DNA of 49,294 bases, taken from an uncultured Bacteroidia bacterium (GTDB lineage: Bacteria; Bacteroidota; Bacteroidia; Bacteroidales; UBA932). This document shows, one piece after another, positions 35,149-42,824 of the stretch. The notes beneath the pieces are model-generated. The model worked only from the letters and a program-made list of their open reading frames with translations. It did not search any database and was not told the origin of the DNA. The position numbers and the translations under genes were made by a program. Numbering within the stretch: position 1 is the stretch's first letter; every line of letters begins with the position of its first letter. The DNA is taken from assembly GCA_902774145.1 (NCBI GenBank), contig CACYHC010000013.1, positions 1-49,294 on the forward strand. The letters are read 5' to 3'.

Positions 35149-35239
35149 GCGGCGGCCTTCTGCCGCCCGAACCCTCACGGCACTCCGGCTAAACGTCGCT
35201 TCGCAATCTACATTCTCCCGGCTGGGCCCTCCCGTTTCA
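35149..35239. repeat. Diverged GC-rich repeat, copy 1 (left of toxin-antitoxin island)
   Basis: GCGGCGGCCTTCTGCCGC (35149-35166), CTTCGCAATC and GGGCCCTCCCGTTTCA (35224-35239) occur in the same order and orientation as blocks in copy 2 at 36303-36394. The first block can fold with GCGGC/GCCGC arms. It lies in the 197-nt gap after recQ, which otherwise holds only the small hairpin at 35267. Confidence 0.5.
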
Positions 35240-35266
35240 TTTTTTGGGGCAAGTTGTTAACTCCCA

Positions 35267-35281
35267 GGGCCTCAGAGGCCC
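35267..35281. terminator. Small GC hairpin after recQ
   Basis: GGGCC-TCAGA-GGCCC (15 nt) with a modest T-rich stretch 10 nt later. It could end recQ transcription or, read from the other side, that of the toxin gene. The stem is short, so the call is weak. Confidence 0.35.
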
Positions 35282-35324
35282 CGGCAGTTCATCTTTTCGG
35301 CTTATTTCTTAAATCAGCGGATCC

Positions 35325-35738
35325 TTAAATGATTCCAGCTTCTGTCAAGAGTAAGAGCATTTCCGATGGAGTAACTACTGTGGGCTTCTGTGGAAAATGT
35401 CTTTTATTGTTTGTTACCAGATACGCATCCTCGACGGAAAGGGATATTTCATAAAACACTTGATCCGTAGGATCGGGATGCTCTTCAGGGGAAAGCGTTC
35501 TTCCCGGATCAATACCATCTTTTTTAAATTTGTCAAGAAAGGCCTCTGCTACTTCTTCTGGTATTGCAAGTACCGGTAATTTTAAGATTCCCTCATATTC
35601 TGCCAGTATCTCCTCACATATGAGAGGTTGAATCATCCCACTGAAAACAAGTGCAATCACCCGCGATGCAGAAGAATCAGGCTTATGAGATTTTGCGGCG
35701 GCAACTAATACATTGGTGTCAATAACTGCATATATCAT
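35325..35738 (-). CDS. PIN-domain toxin (COG1569-like)
   Basis: A 137-residue PIN nuclease. The first acidic residue is Asp7 in VIDTNVLVAA, with Glu residues in CEEILAEYE, and an Asp in VEDAYLVTNNKRHF follows; this is the spacing of PIN toxins that cleave RNA. It lies one base after the antitoxin stop on the same strand, the usual antitoxin-first order. Base composition is clearly AT-rich against its neighbours, pointing to acquisition by transfer. Confidence 0.82.
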   Translation of the reverse strand: MIYAVIDTNVLVAAAKSHKPDSSASRVIALVFSGMIQPLICEEILAEYEGILKLPVLAIPEEVAEAFLDKFKKDGIDPGRTLSPEEHPDPTDQVFYEISLSVEDAYLVTNNKRHFPQKPTVVTPSEMLLLLTEAGII

Positions 35739-35739
35739 T

Positions 35740-36048
35740 CTATTCCGATTTTCGTTTTTTTCGCCTATACGAAGCGATCAGTTCATCAATCTCTTCATCC
35801 GTCCATTCATGTGCCTCGTTTGCAGACACGGCCTGAATACGTTCTAATGCATTTTGGGCCTTGACAGACCGTTTAACAGATTCGCTTCCCTTCAGCGATA
35901 TGGGAAATGGGATGGACCGTTCCCGGACAACCGCCCTCGCAAACAAATTAAAGGCGGCATTTGTGCTAAGCCCAAATTCTTTGCACAGGTCGTCAAATTG
36001 CTTCTTGATATCAGAATCAAGGCGGATAGAAATGGCAGTCGTTGACAT
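35740..36048 (-). CDS. RelB/DinJ-family antitoxin
   Basis: The 102-residue protein has a ribbon-helix-helix N-terminus (SIRLDSDIKKQFDDLCKEFG) and STNAAFNLFARAVVRE, the RelB/DinJ pattern. The charged C-terminal half (EEIDELIASYRRKKRK) would wrap the toxin. RelB/DinJ proteins usually pair with RelE/YafQ RNases; here the partner is a PIN protein. It should also repress its own promoter. It starts 22 nt downstream of a strong promoter match. Confidence 0.84.
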   Translation of the reverse strand: MSTTAISIRLDSDIKKQFDDLCKEFGLSTNAAFNLFARAVVRERSIPFPISLKGSESVKRSVKAQNALERIQAVSANEAHEWTDEEIDELIASYRRKKRKSE

Positions 36049-36070
36049 AATGTATATTATTTTTATATTG

Positions 36071-36100
36071 CAAATATAGCATTTTAATATTATTATACAA
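36071..36100 (-). promoter_or_regulatory. Promoter of the toxin-antitoxin operon
   Basis: Read on the minus strand, TTG (forward 36098-36100) and an exact TATATTTG (forward 36071-36078) are 19 nt apart, 22 nt before the antitoxin ATG. The spacer and flanks are very AT-rich. Short repeats such as AATATTATTATAC around it might be antitoxin-binding sites, but no clean palindrome was assigned. Confidence 0.6.
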
Positions 36101-36302
36101 TTAATAGTAAAAAGGATTCCGTAATATTTTTTTTAATATCACGATTATTGCTGGTGAAGGGAGCTACTCCCAAGAAGAGGAAGGCTCAGAGCTCCTGATT
36201 TCGTTAGCGGCCGATTCCACGACCAACTTGCCAATAGACAAAGATAAATCATATTTTTAATTATTGATCCCCTTATCTGAATCTTTCTTCGTTGGCGCTT
36301 AA

Positions 36303-36394
36303 GCGGCTGCCTTCTGCCGCAAGGGTTCGGAGCGGTACGCCCCTTCGGGGCTATCCCTCCCACTTCGCTATCGCTCGCGGGCCCCTCCCGTTCA
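36303..36394. repeat. Diverged GC-rich repeat, copy 2 (right of toxin-antitoxin island)
   Basis: GCGGCTGCCTTCTGCCGC (36303-36320; 17 of 18 identical to copy 1), CTTCGCTATC and GGGCCCCTCCCGTTCA (36379-36394). The outer blocks are spaced 76 nt apart against 75 in copy 1. A local GCCCCTTCGGGGC hairpin and CGTGG...CCACG arms just downstream suggest a structured element. Surroundings are AT-rich, so the GC-rich block stands out. Confidence 0.5.
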
Positions 36395-36667
36395 CGTGGT
36401 CACGGGCGGCCACGCCTCGTTTTTGCTCCATCATCGCCCGGAACGATCTCGTCGATCAAGCAGCATCCTCAATTCTCTACAAGATTCGTCGATACGATAT
36501 ATAATATCATCCGGGCAACAGATTTTTTGCGGTCATATCTGGCAATGACAGGGCATCTACATCAACACGATGATTAGATGCGTCAATTATTCATCTAGTC
36601 TAACAGTCTTGTATTTCTTATAGAAATGCTCTCATAAATTAATACTGGAGATATCATCTAAAATCAC

Positions 36668-36675
36668 TATATTTG
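36668..36675 (+). promoter_or_regulatory. Candidate -7 box for the truncated gene at 36726
   Basis: TATATTTG matches TAnnTTTG exactly, about 50 nt ahead of the ATG at 36726. No good -33 element is seen at the right distance. Confidence 0.3.
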
Positions 36676-36725
36676 AAACTTATAAGCGGAAAACATACCC
36701 ATTAAAACTATTTTGCAGCTTCTTT

Positions 36726-36821
36726 ATGAGTCGGCATTTGATTACCAATCAGGATAAGTTCCTGTCGGAAGTCATCAACGACATCCTTCCCGGGCGGTCA
36801 ATACCCGGCCGTTTTATGTAA
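36726..36821 (+). pseudogene. Possible N-terminal remnant of a PLD-like/SNF2-type helicase gene
   Basis: A 31-codon frame from ATG to TAA reads MSRHLITNQDKFLSEVINDI followed by LPGRSIPGRFM. The LITN..KFLSEVIN.ILP block resembles, from memory, the start of large PLD-nuclease/helicase proteins in which ILP is followed by a LVGYFYFSGF segment. That continuation is absent: the frame breaks down after LPG and stops 12 nt before the DUF1295 ATG. This looks like the surviving 5' end of a deleted defence-type gene. It could also be a chance short frame. Confidence 0.35.
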
Positions 36822-36833
36822 TTCCCTTCGACG

Positions 36834-37685
36834 ATGAAACGTGATTATTCCCGTTCCGCCAGTTTCGCCATCGTTGCGCTGGTCTATGTGCTGGCCTTCG
36901 CGGCCGGTGTCCTTGCCTTTGCGAAAGTATCGGCTTTTATGAGCGATATTCCCGCGCTGTTGGTGGCTGATGTCGTTGCGACCATCGTCGTATGGCTGTT
37001 CGGACTGAATTATGAGAACGTCTCGGTCTATGACCCGTACTGGAGCGTGGCTCCCCCGCTGATGTTTACCGCCTGGGCCGTGTTCAAGTCCTGCTGGTCC
37101 CTGCCGGTCATCCTGCTGCTGGTGGCCGTCTGGTACTGGGGCATCCGCCTGACCGGCAACTGGGCCTATACCTTCAAGGGGCTCCGGCACGAGGACTGGC
37201 GCTACCTGCGCTACCGCGAGCAGCAGTCTCCCCTGCTCTTCCACCTGACCAATTTCTTCGGGCTGAATATGATGCCGACGCTGCTGGTATTCGCCTGTAT
37301 GGTCCCGGGATTCCTGCTGTTCGGGCCGGCACAGCAGCCGCATCTCCTGACCTTCGCCGGCTTTGCCGTCTGCATCGGTGCCGCCAGCCTCCAGTGGGTG
37401 GCGGATACGCAGATTCACCGCTTCCGCAAGGAGCATCCCGGCCAATGCTGCGACAGGGGCCTGTGGAAGCACGGACGCCACCCGAATTACTTCGGCGAAA
37501 TCTCGATGTGGTGGGGTGTATGGATTATGTATGCCTCGCTCTACGGCCCGGACCTGTGGATTCTTGCGCCTGTGGCGATGACCGCGCTTTTCCTCTTCAT
37601 CAGCATTCCGATGATGGAGCGGCGCCAACTGAAAAGCAAGCCCGGTTACGCCGAGTACAGGAAAAAGACCCGGATCCTGCTGTAA
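36834..37685 (+). CDS. DUF1295 / steroid 5-alpha-reductase-like membrane protein
   Basis: A 283-residue integral membrane protein with about seven hydrophobic helices. The hallmark is near the C-terminus: LWKHGRHPNYFGEISMWWG, the nucleotide-cofactor-binding block shared by DUF1295, isoprenylcysteine methyltransferases and sterol reductases. YDPYWSVAPP is a second conserved block near residue 65. The reaction is unknown; reduction or methylation of a lipid substrate is the family expectation. It borders the accessory island and ends just before a decayed cation-transporter fragment on the other strand. Confidence 0.85.
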   Translation: MKRDYSRSASFAIVALVYVLAFAAGVLAFAKVSAFMSDIPALLVADVVATIVVWLFGLNYENVSVYDPYWSVAPPLMFTAWAVFKSCWSLPVILLLVAVWYWGIRLTGNWAYTFKGLRHEDWRYLRYREQQSPLLFHLTNFFGLNMMPTLLVFACMVPGFLLFGPAQQPHLLTFAGFAVCIGAASLQWVADTQIHRFRKEHPGQCCDRGLWKHGRHPNYFGEISMWWGVWIMYASLYGPDLWILAPVAMTALFLFISIPMMERRQLKSKPGYAEYRKKTRILL

Positions 37686-37694
37686 ATCGCCGCG

Positions 37695-37835
37695 CTAATC
37701 CCCTTGCTTCTTCGGCTCCATATGGAGGGTGACGAGCGTCGACGGGCCGAGCAGGATGGCACCGCCGATGCCGATGGCCGCACCGATGGAGGAAAACGCA
37801 TCGCTGCGATGATGCCAGGCATTCGCGACCAGCGA
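37695..37835 (-). pseudogene. Remnant of a cation diffusion facilitator gene with internal deletion
   Basis: On the minus strand one frame reads VANAWHHRSDAFSSIGAAIG then IGGAILLG, the metal-site helix region of Bacteroidota CDF transporters (HxxxD in AWHHRSD). It passes directly into LVTLHMEPKKQGD and TAG (37695-37697), which resembles a CDF C-terminal end (VT.H.EP). The segments that should lie between, well over 100 codons, are missing, and there is no start: upstream the phosphotransferase gene ends 16 nt away. A single deletion joining mid-gene to the 3' end explains this. Confidence 0.6.
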
Positions 37836-37851
37836 CCGGGGACATTGACCC

Positions 37852-38709
37852 TTACTTCGTCAGCACTTTAGCCAATTGTCCCAAGAAGAACCGCTCGGAG
37901 AAGGTCAGGTTCTTTATGTGTCCAAGCAGGAGTACCGCCAGACCGGCGAAGCGCTTGCACCGGCCGTTGAACTCGTCCAGACCCTCCGGGCCGTGGTACG
38001 CCAGGGCAAAGGCGTTCCAGAACTGCCGCATCTGGTCGGCAGTCATGTGGGCAATGTCCTGCACGCGCTTTTGTTTCCCGAAGATGTTGCAGAACAGATA
38101 GAAATGTCCCAGGTCGAACATCGCCACCCCGTGAGATGCGCTGCCCAGATCTATCCAATAGGGTTTGTCATCTGCCATAATGAGGTTGCAGAAGGAAAAG
38201 TCCCCGTGCAGCAGGGTGGGAGCATCTTCCAGACCCTCCACAAAGGTCCGCACACGCCGGAGCGTCTTCCCTCCAATCATCCTGGTATTGTCCAGGACTT
38301 CCAGCATAAGGCGCTTCATGGAAGGAATCCCCTCTGAACCGCCGGCATCGGTTGCGTGGAATTGCCTCGCCAGCCCTGCCATACGGGCGGCATAGCCGTC
38401 AATGGAACCGGGGTTCTCACCGCTCATTTTAGCCAGGGACTTCTTCTCCTTGATGTGCCGGCTCAGGATGCCGTAATCATCTCCGGACCGTACGATATCC
38501 AACATTTCAGGGGTAGGGACTCCCAGGTCATAAACGGCCTTGGAAGCATAGAATTCTCTGGAAACGGCTTCCAGGGAGCCACTGGTAAGCGAATGGTTGC
38601 TCAGCTTCAGAAGAACGCCCGGCATCTGCGGGTTCGTGTATGTGGATCCTTCTCCGCCTTCGCCCAGCTTGGTCCAGGCGCTGATTTCAATTTCTTTATA
38701 TTCTTGCAT
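37852..38709 (-). CDS. Aminoglycoside-phosphotransferase-like kinase (TIGR02172-like)
   Basis: A 285-residue protein-kinase-fold enzyme. The ATP lysine is Lys35 (VLLKLS) after a glycine-rich turn (LGEGGEGSTY, 15-24). The catalytic loop is LLHGDFSFCN (His168, Asp170, Asn175) and the metal Asp187 is in YWIDLGS. Small-molecule phosphorylation is expected; the substrate is unknown. It is 18 nt behind the GH127-like gene and so probably the last gene of the luxS transcript. Confidence 0.75.
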   Translation of the reverse strand: MQEYKEIEISAWTKLGEGGEGSTYTNPQMPGVLLKLSNHSLTSGSLEAVSREFYASKAVYDLGVPTPEMLDIVRSGDDYGILSRHIKEKKSLAKMSGENPGSIDGYAARMAGLARQFHATDAGGSEGIPSMKRLMLEVLDNTRMIGGKTLRRVRTFVEGLEDAPTLLHGDFSFCNLIMADDKPYWIDLGSASHGVAMFDLGHFYLFCNIFGKQKRVQDIAHMTADQMRQFWNAFALAYHGPEGLDEFNGRCKRFAGLAVLLLGHIKNLTFSERFFLGQLAKVLTK

Positions 38710-38727
38710 GGCTACAAATGTGGGCTT

Positions 38728-40635
38728 TTACGGAAGGACGGGAAATACGGTCAGGCGGAGGGTGGTTTCGCCGTAAGGCACCAGGGTCAGTTCCTCCACG
38801 GGACCGGTCACTTTCAGGGTTTCAGGAAAATCCGGTGTCAGCAGTTCGCCCTTGGGTCCTTTGGCGAAGTCCCATTCGATGGGACGGACGGGGATGCGGA
38901 GCCGGGGCGCCTGGTCCGTGCCGGGAACGACGGTCGCCTGCACGTCGGCATCGACGGCATAGTTCCAGGGACCGGCGGGACGGATGTCCCAGCAGGGGAA
39001 GGCTTCGTCGTCGGCGGGATATTTGCCGTTCATATTGGCATAACGGACGGTATCCTTGCGGAAATGCGCCGGAATGGCGTAAGTGTACACCAGCGGCCCC
39101 CGCTCGAACCATACCCCGCCGCCGAAAGCGGTCTGGCGGAGCACTTCCATCGGCAGGGACAGCGTGACGACGTCGCCGTCCGCCCATCGGCGGTCCAGCG
39201 TAACGAACCTGCCCGGAGTGAGCGCCTGCCCGGCCGCTTCACCGTTGACCGTGAGACTGGCGCCGTTGCACCAGCAGGGAATGCGGAGCGTGAGTCTGGC
39301 CCGATGCCTGCCATGTCCGGTTTTGGCCGTGATGCAGACGGTCTCGCCATAGGGATAGGCGGTATCTTCGACAAAGGTCAGGTGCTCGCTGTAGCGGAAA
39401 CGCGAAGGTCCGTAGAGGGCGGCGACCGCCTCCCCTTCCCCGCGCAGCCACATCCGTGCGGCGTAGTTCGGGTAGAGACGGTGCACGTTGCCGGCACAGC
39501 ACTCCGTCTGGTGCGTAGGCCGGAAAGCCATCCAGGTGGAGCAATAGTTGTCTTCGTTGTGGTTGGAGGTGCCGGTGGCGAGGAACTGGTTCACGGAGGA
39601 ATAGTATTGGAGCGCCTTGAAATCCTGTGTCACGCTGCCTGCGCCGGCGTTCAGGACGATTTTCTCCATCCGGTCCGCAAAACGGGCCTCTTTCAGGATT
39701 TCCAGGAAGCAGCCCAGCGTCCAGGTCATATCCACGGTATTGCAGGTCTCGTGGCTGTGGAGTATCCCCTTGCCCTTGAGCCATTCGGCGCTGGAGAACA
39801 GCCCGTCGGGCAGTTCGTCCTCATCAAACAGGCGGTCCAGGGAGGAAACGGCCAGTTCCTTGTACCAGGGGTCACCGGTGGCGGCATAGAGCAGGATGGG
39901 CAATTTCAGCATTTCGCTCATCGTAACCCCGTGCATATTGTAACGGCTCTCGGCCGTGAGGAATTCGGGCGTGACGTAATCGTCGCGGCTTAACTCCTGG
40001 TCCCCGAGCAGTTGTTTCCGGAAGCGGAACGCCGAATCCGCGCGGGCCACCAGGGCCTCATCGCCGGTACGGGCTGCCGTCCAGAGCATTCCTTCCAGCG
40101 AAATGATGTTGCGCCTGCGGATGAGCAGTTCCATCGGAATGGAGTGATAATGCCGGCGCAGCGCTTCGAGGGTCGCGGCCTCCGGCGATACGTCATAGTC
40201 CGCCTTGATGGCACGGAAAAAGACCGCAAAGGGCCAGGTATTGTCCACCAGCGGAGAGCCCAGGCGACCATTCTCCCAGGGATGCGCGAGGGTGTAGGTG
40301 ATTCCCGCCTTTCCCTTGCCTATCAGTTCCTGATCGTCCAGCAGATAGCCCAGACGCAGGAGACCGTCGGTGTAATAGGCGGTCTGTTCGTAGCGCCACC
40401 AGTCCTTGCCGTGGGTTCCCATCCGCGGAATCTCCCCTGCCCAAAGGCAGGTGTTATAGGGATAGGAAAGCGCCTCCGGATGGCCGGTAAGCCCTTCTCT
40501 CTGGGTGATGAGTTTTTCCTTGAGCCAACCTTCCGGCCGGATGTCCGTCAGACTGGCGTCCGTCCAGTCGGACGCTTTGGGGACACAGGCGAGGCAGAGC
40601 AGCCCCAGGACAAGAACAAGCGCGTTTCTTTTCAT
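38728..40635 (-). CDS. GH127-like (DUF1680) lipoprotein, beta-L-arabinofuranosidase family
   Basis: The 635-residue protein runs from ATG 40635; a reading from 40665 precedes the signal and is rejected. The lipobox is CLAC (Cys17). The DUF1680 barrel carries Glu296-x-Cys298 (HETCNT) and Cys379-Cys380 (TECCAGN), the four zinc ligands known from GH127. Both canonical motifs are better conserved than in the protein at 11669. A C-terminal beta-sandwich begins near RLTLRIPCW. The end PYGETTLRLTVFPVLP is shared in pattern with 11669. It sits 10 nt after luxS. Removal of beta-linked L-arabinofuranose is plausible, not shown. Confidence 0.85.
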   Translation of the reverse strand: MKRNALVLVLGLLCLACVPKASDWTDASLTDIRPEGWLKEKLITQREGLTGHPEALSYPYNTCLWAGEIPRMGTHGKDWWRYEQTAYYTDGLLRLGYLLDDQELIGKGKAGITYTLAHPWENGRLGSPLVDNTWPFAVFFRAIKADYDVSPEAATLEALRRHYHSIPMELLIRRRNIISLEGMLWTAARTGDEALVARADSAFRFRKQLLGDQELSRDDYVTPEFLTAESRYNMHGVTMSEMLKLPILLYAATGDPWYKELAVSSLDRLFDEDELPDGLFSSAEWLKGKGILHSHETCNTVDMTWTLGCFLEILKEARFADRMEKIVLNAGAGSVTQDFKALQYYSSVNQFLATGTSNHNEDNYCSTWMAFRPTHQTECCAGNVHRLYPNYAARMWLRGEGEAVAALYGPSRFRYSEHLTFVEDTAYPYGETVCITAKTGHGRHRARLTLRIPCWCNGASLTVNGEAAGQALTPGRFVTLDRRWADGDVVTLSLPMEVLRQTAFGGGVWFERGPLVYTYAIPAHFRKDTVRYANMNGKYPADDEAFPCWDIRPAGPWNYAVDADVQATVVPGTDQAPRLRIPVRPIEWDFAKGPKGELLTPDFPETLKVTGPVEELTLVPYGETTLRLTVFPVLP

Positions 40636-40645
40636 ACTCCGAAGT

Positions 40646-41140
40646 TTATGCGTCGGCGAAGACACGGCCGTCGCCGAGGGTAATCTGCAATTTGGCGTAT
40701 TCGGAGTGGAAGTCGTGCTCCAGGCGGTCCAGGTAACGGGCGGATTCCCAGTGGCACATCGGGAGGTCGTGCAGCAGGTAGTTCCCGCAGGTCTCGGGCC
40801 GCGTGGCCGGGACTTCCTTCTGCGTGAGGATCCATTTCAGGCATTCCACGGTCAGGCGGCGCATATCCTCCACGCTGTACTGTCCCGTCATGATGATGTA
40901 CATTCCGGTGAGGCAGCCCATCGGCCCCACGTACACCACGTCGTCCTTGACGGCGGAATTGCGGAACCAGGTGGCCATCAGGTGCTCCAGGCTGTGCATG
41001 GCGGCAGGGGCCACCGCGGGTTCCCGGTTGGGCTCCGTGATGCGTAAGTCGAAGGTAGTAAATCCCTTGTCCTCACGGGAGACGTAAATACCCGGTTTCA
41101 GGCGGGTATGGTCAATGGTAAAACTTTGTATAACTTCCAT
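40646..41140 (-). CDS. luxS: S-ribosylhomocysteine lyase (LuxS)
   Basis: Splits S-ribosylhomocysteine to homocysteine and DPD, the precursor of autoinducer-2. The 164-residue protein has the metal ligands His49 and His53 in MHSLEHLMA and Cys118 in ETCGNYLLHDL. The catalytic cysteine is Cys76 in GPMGCLTG. The family often has Arg or Gln after this Cys, whereas Leu is found here. It is the first gene of a minus-strand run with a GH127-like lipoprotein and a small kinase. pfs, its usual pathway partner, is not in the window. Confidence 0.94.
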   Translation of the reverse strand: MEVIQSFTIDHTRLKPGIYVSREDKGFTTFDLRITEPNREPAVAPAAMHSLEHLMATWFRNSAVKDDVVYVGPMGCLTGMYIIMTGQYSVEDMRRLTVECLKWILTQKEVPATRPETCGNYLLHDLPMCHWESARYLDRLEHDFHSEYAKLQITLGDGRVFADA

Positions 41141-41150
41141 AATTCTATGG

Positions 41151-41179
41151 CGAAGATACGAAAAAATTTATTATCTTTG
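41151..41179. promoter_or_regulatory. Divergent promoter boxes between luxS and pckA
   Basis: Plus strand: TATCTTTG at 41172-41179, an exact TAnnTTTG, 37 nt before the pckA ATG. Minus strand: TATCTTCG at forward 41151-41158, one mismatch, 10 nt before the luxS ATG. The two boxes are about 13 bp apart in an AT-rich gap, so the genes may share control. -33 elements are not convincing. Confidence 0.45.
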
Positions 41180-41216
41180 GGGATTGTTGGTTAGTATCAT
41201 TTAAAAACTAAAAATT

Positions 41217-42824
41217 ATGGCAAAAATAGATCTTGCAAAGTATGGAATTACGGGCACGACCGAGATTCTGTACAATCCTACTTACGAAGTCCTCTACAAC
41301 GAGGAGACCAAGCCCGGCCTCGAGGGGTTTGACAAAGGGCAGGTGACCGAACTGGGCGCGGTGAACGTGATGACCGGCATCTACACCGGCCGCTCCCCCA
41401 AGGACAAGTACATCGTGATGGACGCCAACTCCAAGGATACCGTCTGGTGGACCTCCGACGCCTACAAGAACGACAACCATCCCCTCTCCGAGGAGAACTG
41501 GAAGGTCCTCAAGGCCCTGGCGCTCAAGCAGCTCAGCGGCAAGCGTCTCTTCGTGGTGGACGGATTCTGCGGCACCCACAAGGACACCCGCATGAAGGTC
41601 CGCTTCATCATGGAGGTCGCCTGGCAGGCCCACTTCGTGACCAATATGTTCATCCGTCCGCAGAACCAGGCCGAGTTCGACCAGGAGCCCGACTTCATCG
41701 TCTACTGCGCCTCCAAGGCCAAGGTCGATGACTTCAAGGCGATGGGACTCAACTCCGAGACCGCGGTCGCCTTCAACGTCACCAGCAAGGAGCAGGTCAT
41801 CCTGAACACCTGGTACGGCGGCGAGATGAAGAAGGGTATGTTCTCGATGATGAACTATTTCCTGCCCCTGAAGGGCATCGCTTCGATGCACTGCTCCGCC
41901 AATACCGACATGAACGGCGAGAACACCGCCATCTTCTTCGGTCTGAGCGGCACCGGCAAGACCACCCTTTCCACCGACCCGAAGCGTCTGCTCATCGGCG
42001 ACGACGAGCACGGCTGGGATGACGCCGGCGTCTTCAATCTCGAAGGCGGCTGCTACGCCAAGGTCATCAACCTCGACAAGGAATCCGAACCGGATATCTA
42101 CAACGCCATCCGTCGAGACGCGCTCCTGGAGAACGTCACCGTCGATGCAGCGGGCAAGATCGACTTCGCGGACAAGTCCGTCACCGAGAACACCCGCGTC
42201 TCCTACCCGATTTACCACATCGACAAGATTGTGCGCCCGCACTCCGAGGGTCCCGCAGCCAAGCAGGTGATTTTCCTGAGCGCCGATGCCTTCGGTGTCC
42301 TGCCTCCGGTCAGCATCCTCGACCCCGAGCAGACGAAGTACTACTTCCTGAGCGGCTTCACCGCCAAACTCGCGGGCACCGAGCGCGGCATCACCGAGCC
42401 CACCCCGACTTTCTCCGCCTGCTTCGGCCAGGCCTTCCTCGAACTGCATCCGACCAAGTATGCCGAGGAACTGGTGAAGAAGATGGAAAAGAGCGGCGCC
42501 AAGGCCTACCTGGTGAATACCGGCTGGAACGGTACCGGCAAGCGCATCTCCATCCGCGACACCCGCGGTATCATCGACGCGATCCTGAACGGTTCCATCG
42601 ACAAGGCCCCTACCAAGAAGATTCCTTTCTTCAACTTCGACATCCCCACGGTGCTAGAAGGCGTTGATACCGGCATCCTCGATCCCCGCGACACCTATAA
42701 GGACGCCGCCGAGTGGGAAGCCAAGGCGAAGGACCTCGCCGGCCGCTTCATCAAGAATTTTGCCAAGTATGAGGGCAACGCCGCCGGAAAGGCGCTCGTC
42801 GCCGCCGGTCCGAAACTTGACTAG
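41217..42824 (+). CDS. pckA: Phosphoenolpyruvate carboxykinase (ATP)
   Basis: Interconverts oxaloacetate and PEP with ATP/ADP. In fermenting Bacteroidales it often runs in the CO2-fixing direction toward succinate. The 535-residue protein has the kinase loop GLSGTGKTT (242-250), GDDEHGWD and the substrate Arg-containing TGRSPKDKY near residue 60. Codon use is notably even and GC-biased, as in highly expressed genes. Its last 8 nt overlap the likely start of the peptidase gene. Confidence 0.97.
   Translation: MAKIDLAKYGITGTTEILYNPTYEVLYNEETKPGLEGFDKGQVTELGAVNVMTGIYTGRSPKDKYIVMDANSKDTVWWTSDAYKNDNHPLSEENWKVLKALALKQLSGKRLFVVDGFCGTHKDTRMKVRFIMEVAWQAHFVTNMFIRPQNQAEFDQEPDFIVYCASKAKVDDFKAMGLNSETAVAFNVTSKEQVILNTWYGGEMKKGMFSMMNYFLPLKGIASMHCSANTDMNGENTAIFFGLSGTGKTTLSTDPKRLLIGDDEHGWDDAGVFNLEGGCYAKVINLDKESEPDIYNAIRRDALLENVTVDAAGKIDFADKSVTENTRVSYPIYHIDKIVRPHSEGPAAKQVIFLSADAFGVLPPVSILDPEQTKYYFLSGFTAKLAGTERGITEPTPTFSACFGQAFLELHPTKYAEELVKKMEKSGAKAYLVNTGWNGTGKRISIRDTRGIIDAILNGSIDKAPTKKIPFFNFDIPTVLEGVDTGILDPRDTYKDAAEWEAKAKDLAGRFIKNFAKYEGNAAGKALVAAGPKLD

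Larger units (their letters stand above)
36101..36725. other. AT-rich gap with no recognisable gene
   Basis: This 625-nt part of the 785-nt gap between the antitoxin and DUF1295 genes has no convincing coding region. It contains repeat copy 2 (36303-36394), GGAGCT/AGCTCC inverted arms around 36159-36196, a minus-strand TATCTTTG (36239-36246) without a clear gene to serve, and a plus-strand TATATTTG at 36668. Overlapping short frames on both strands have no family likeness. It reads as eroded accessory DNA. Confidence 0.55.

Noticed and set aside
35128-35324. Possible tRNA or structured RNA after recQ
   Set aside because: No cloverleaf, T-loop or anticodon arm could be built; only the repeat copy and a small hairpin are visible.
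36145-36363. A 72-codon minus-strand frame in the accessory gap
   Set aside because: It crosses the repeat copy, has Arg/Ser-rich low-information sequence and no motif. A nearby TATCTTTG box alone is not enough.
36292-36504. A 70-codon plus-strand frame over repeat copy 2
   Set aside because: No family likeness and translation of repeat sequence; probably chance.
38356-39993. A 545-codon plus-strand frame opposite the GH127-like lipoprotein
   Set aside because: It crosses two well-supported minus-strand genes and shows no recognisable domain.
40635-40665. Longer start for the GH127-like lipoprotein
   Set aside because: The extra ten residues would precede and spoil the lipoprotein signal and overlap the luxS 3' end.
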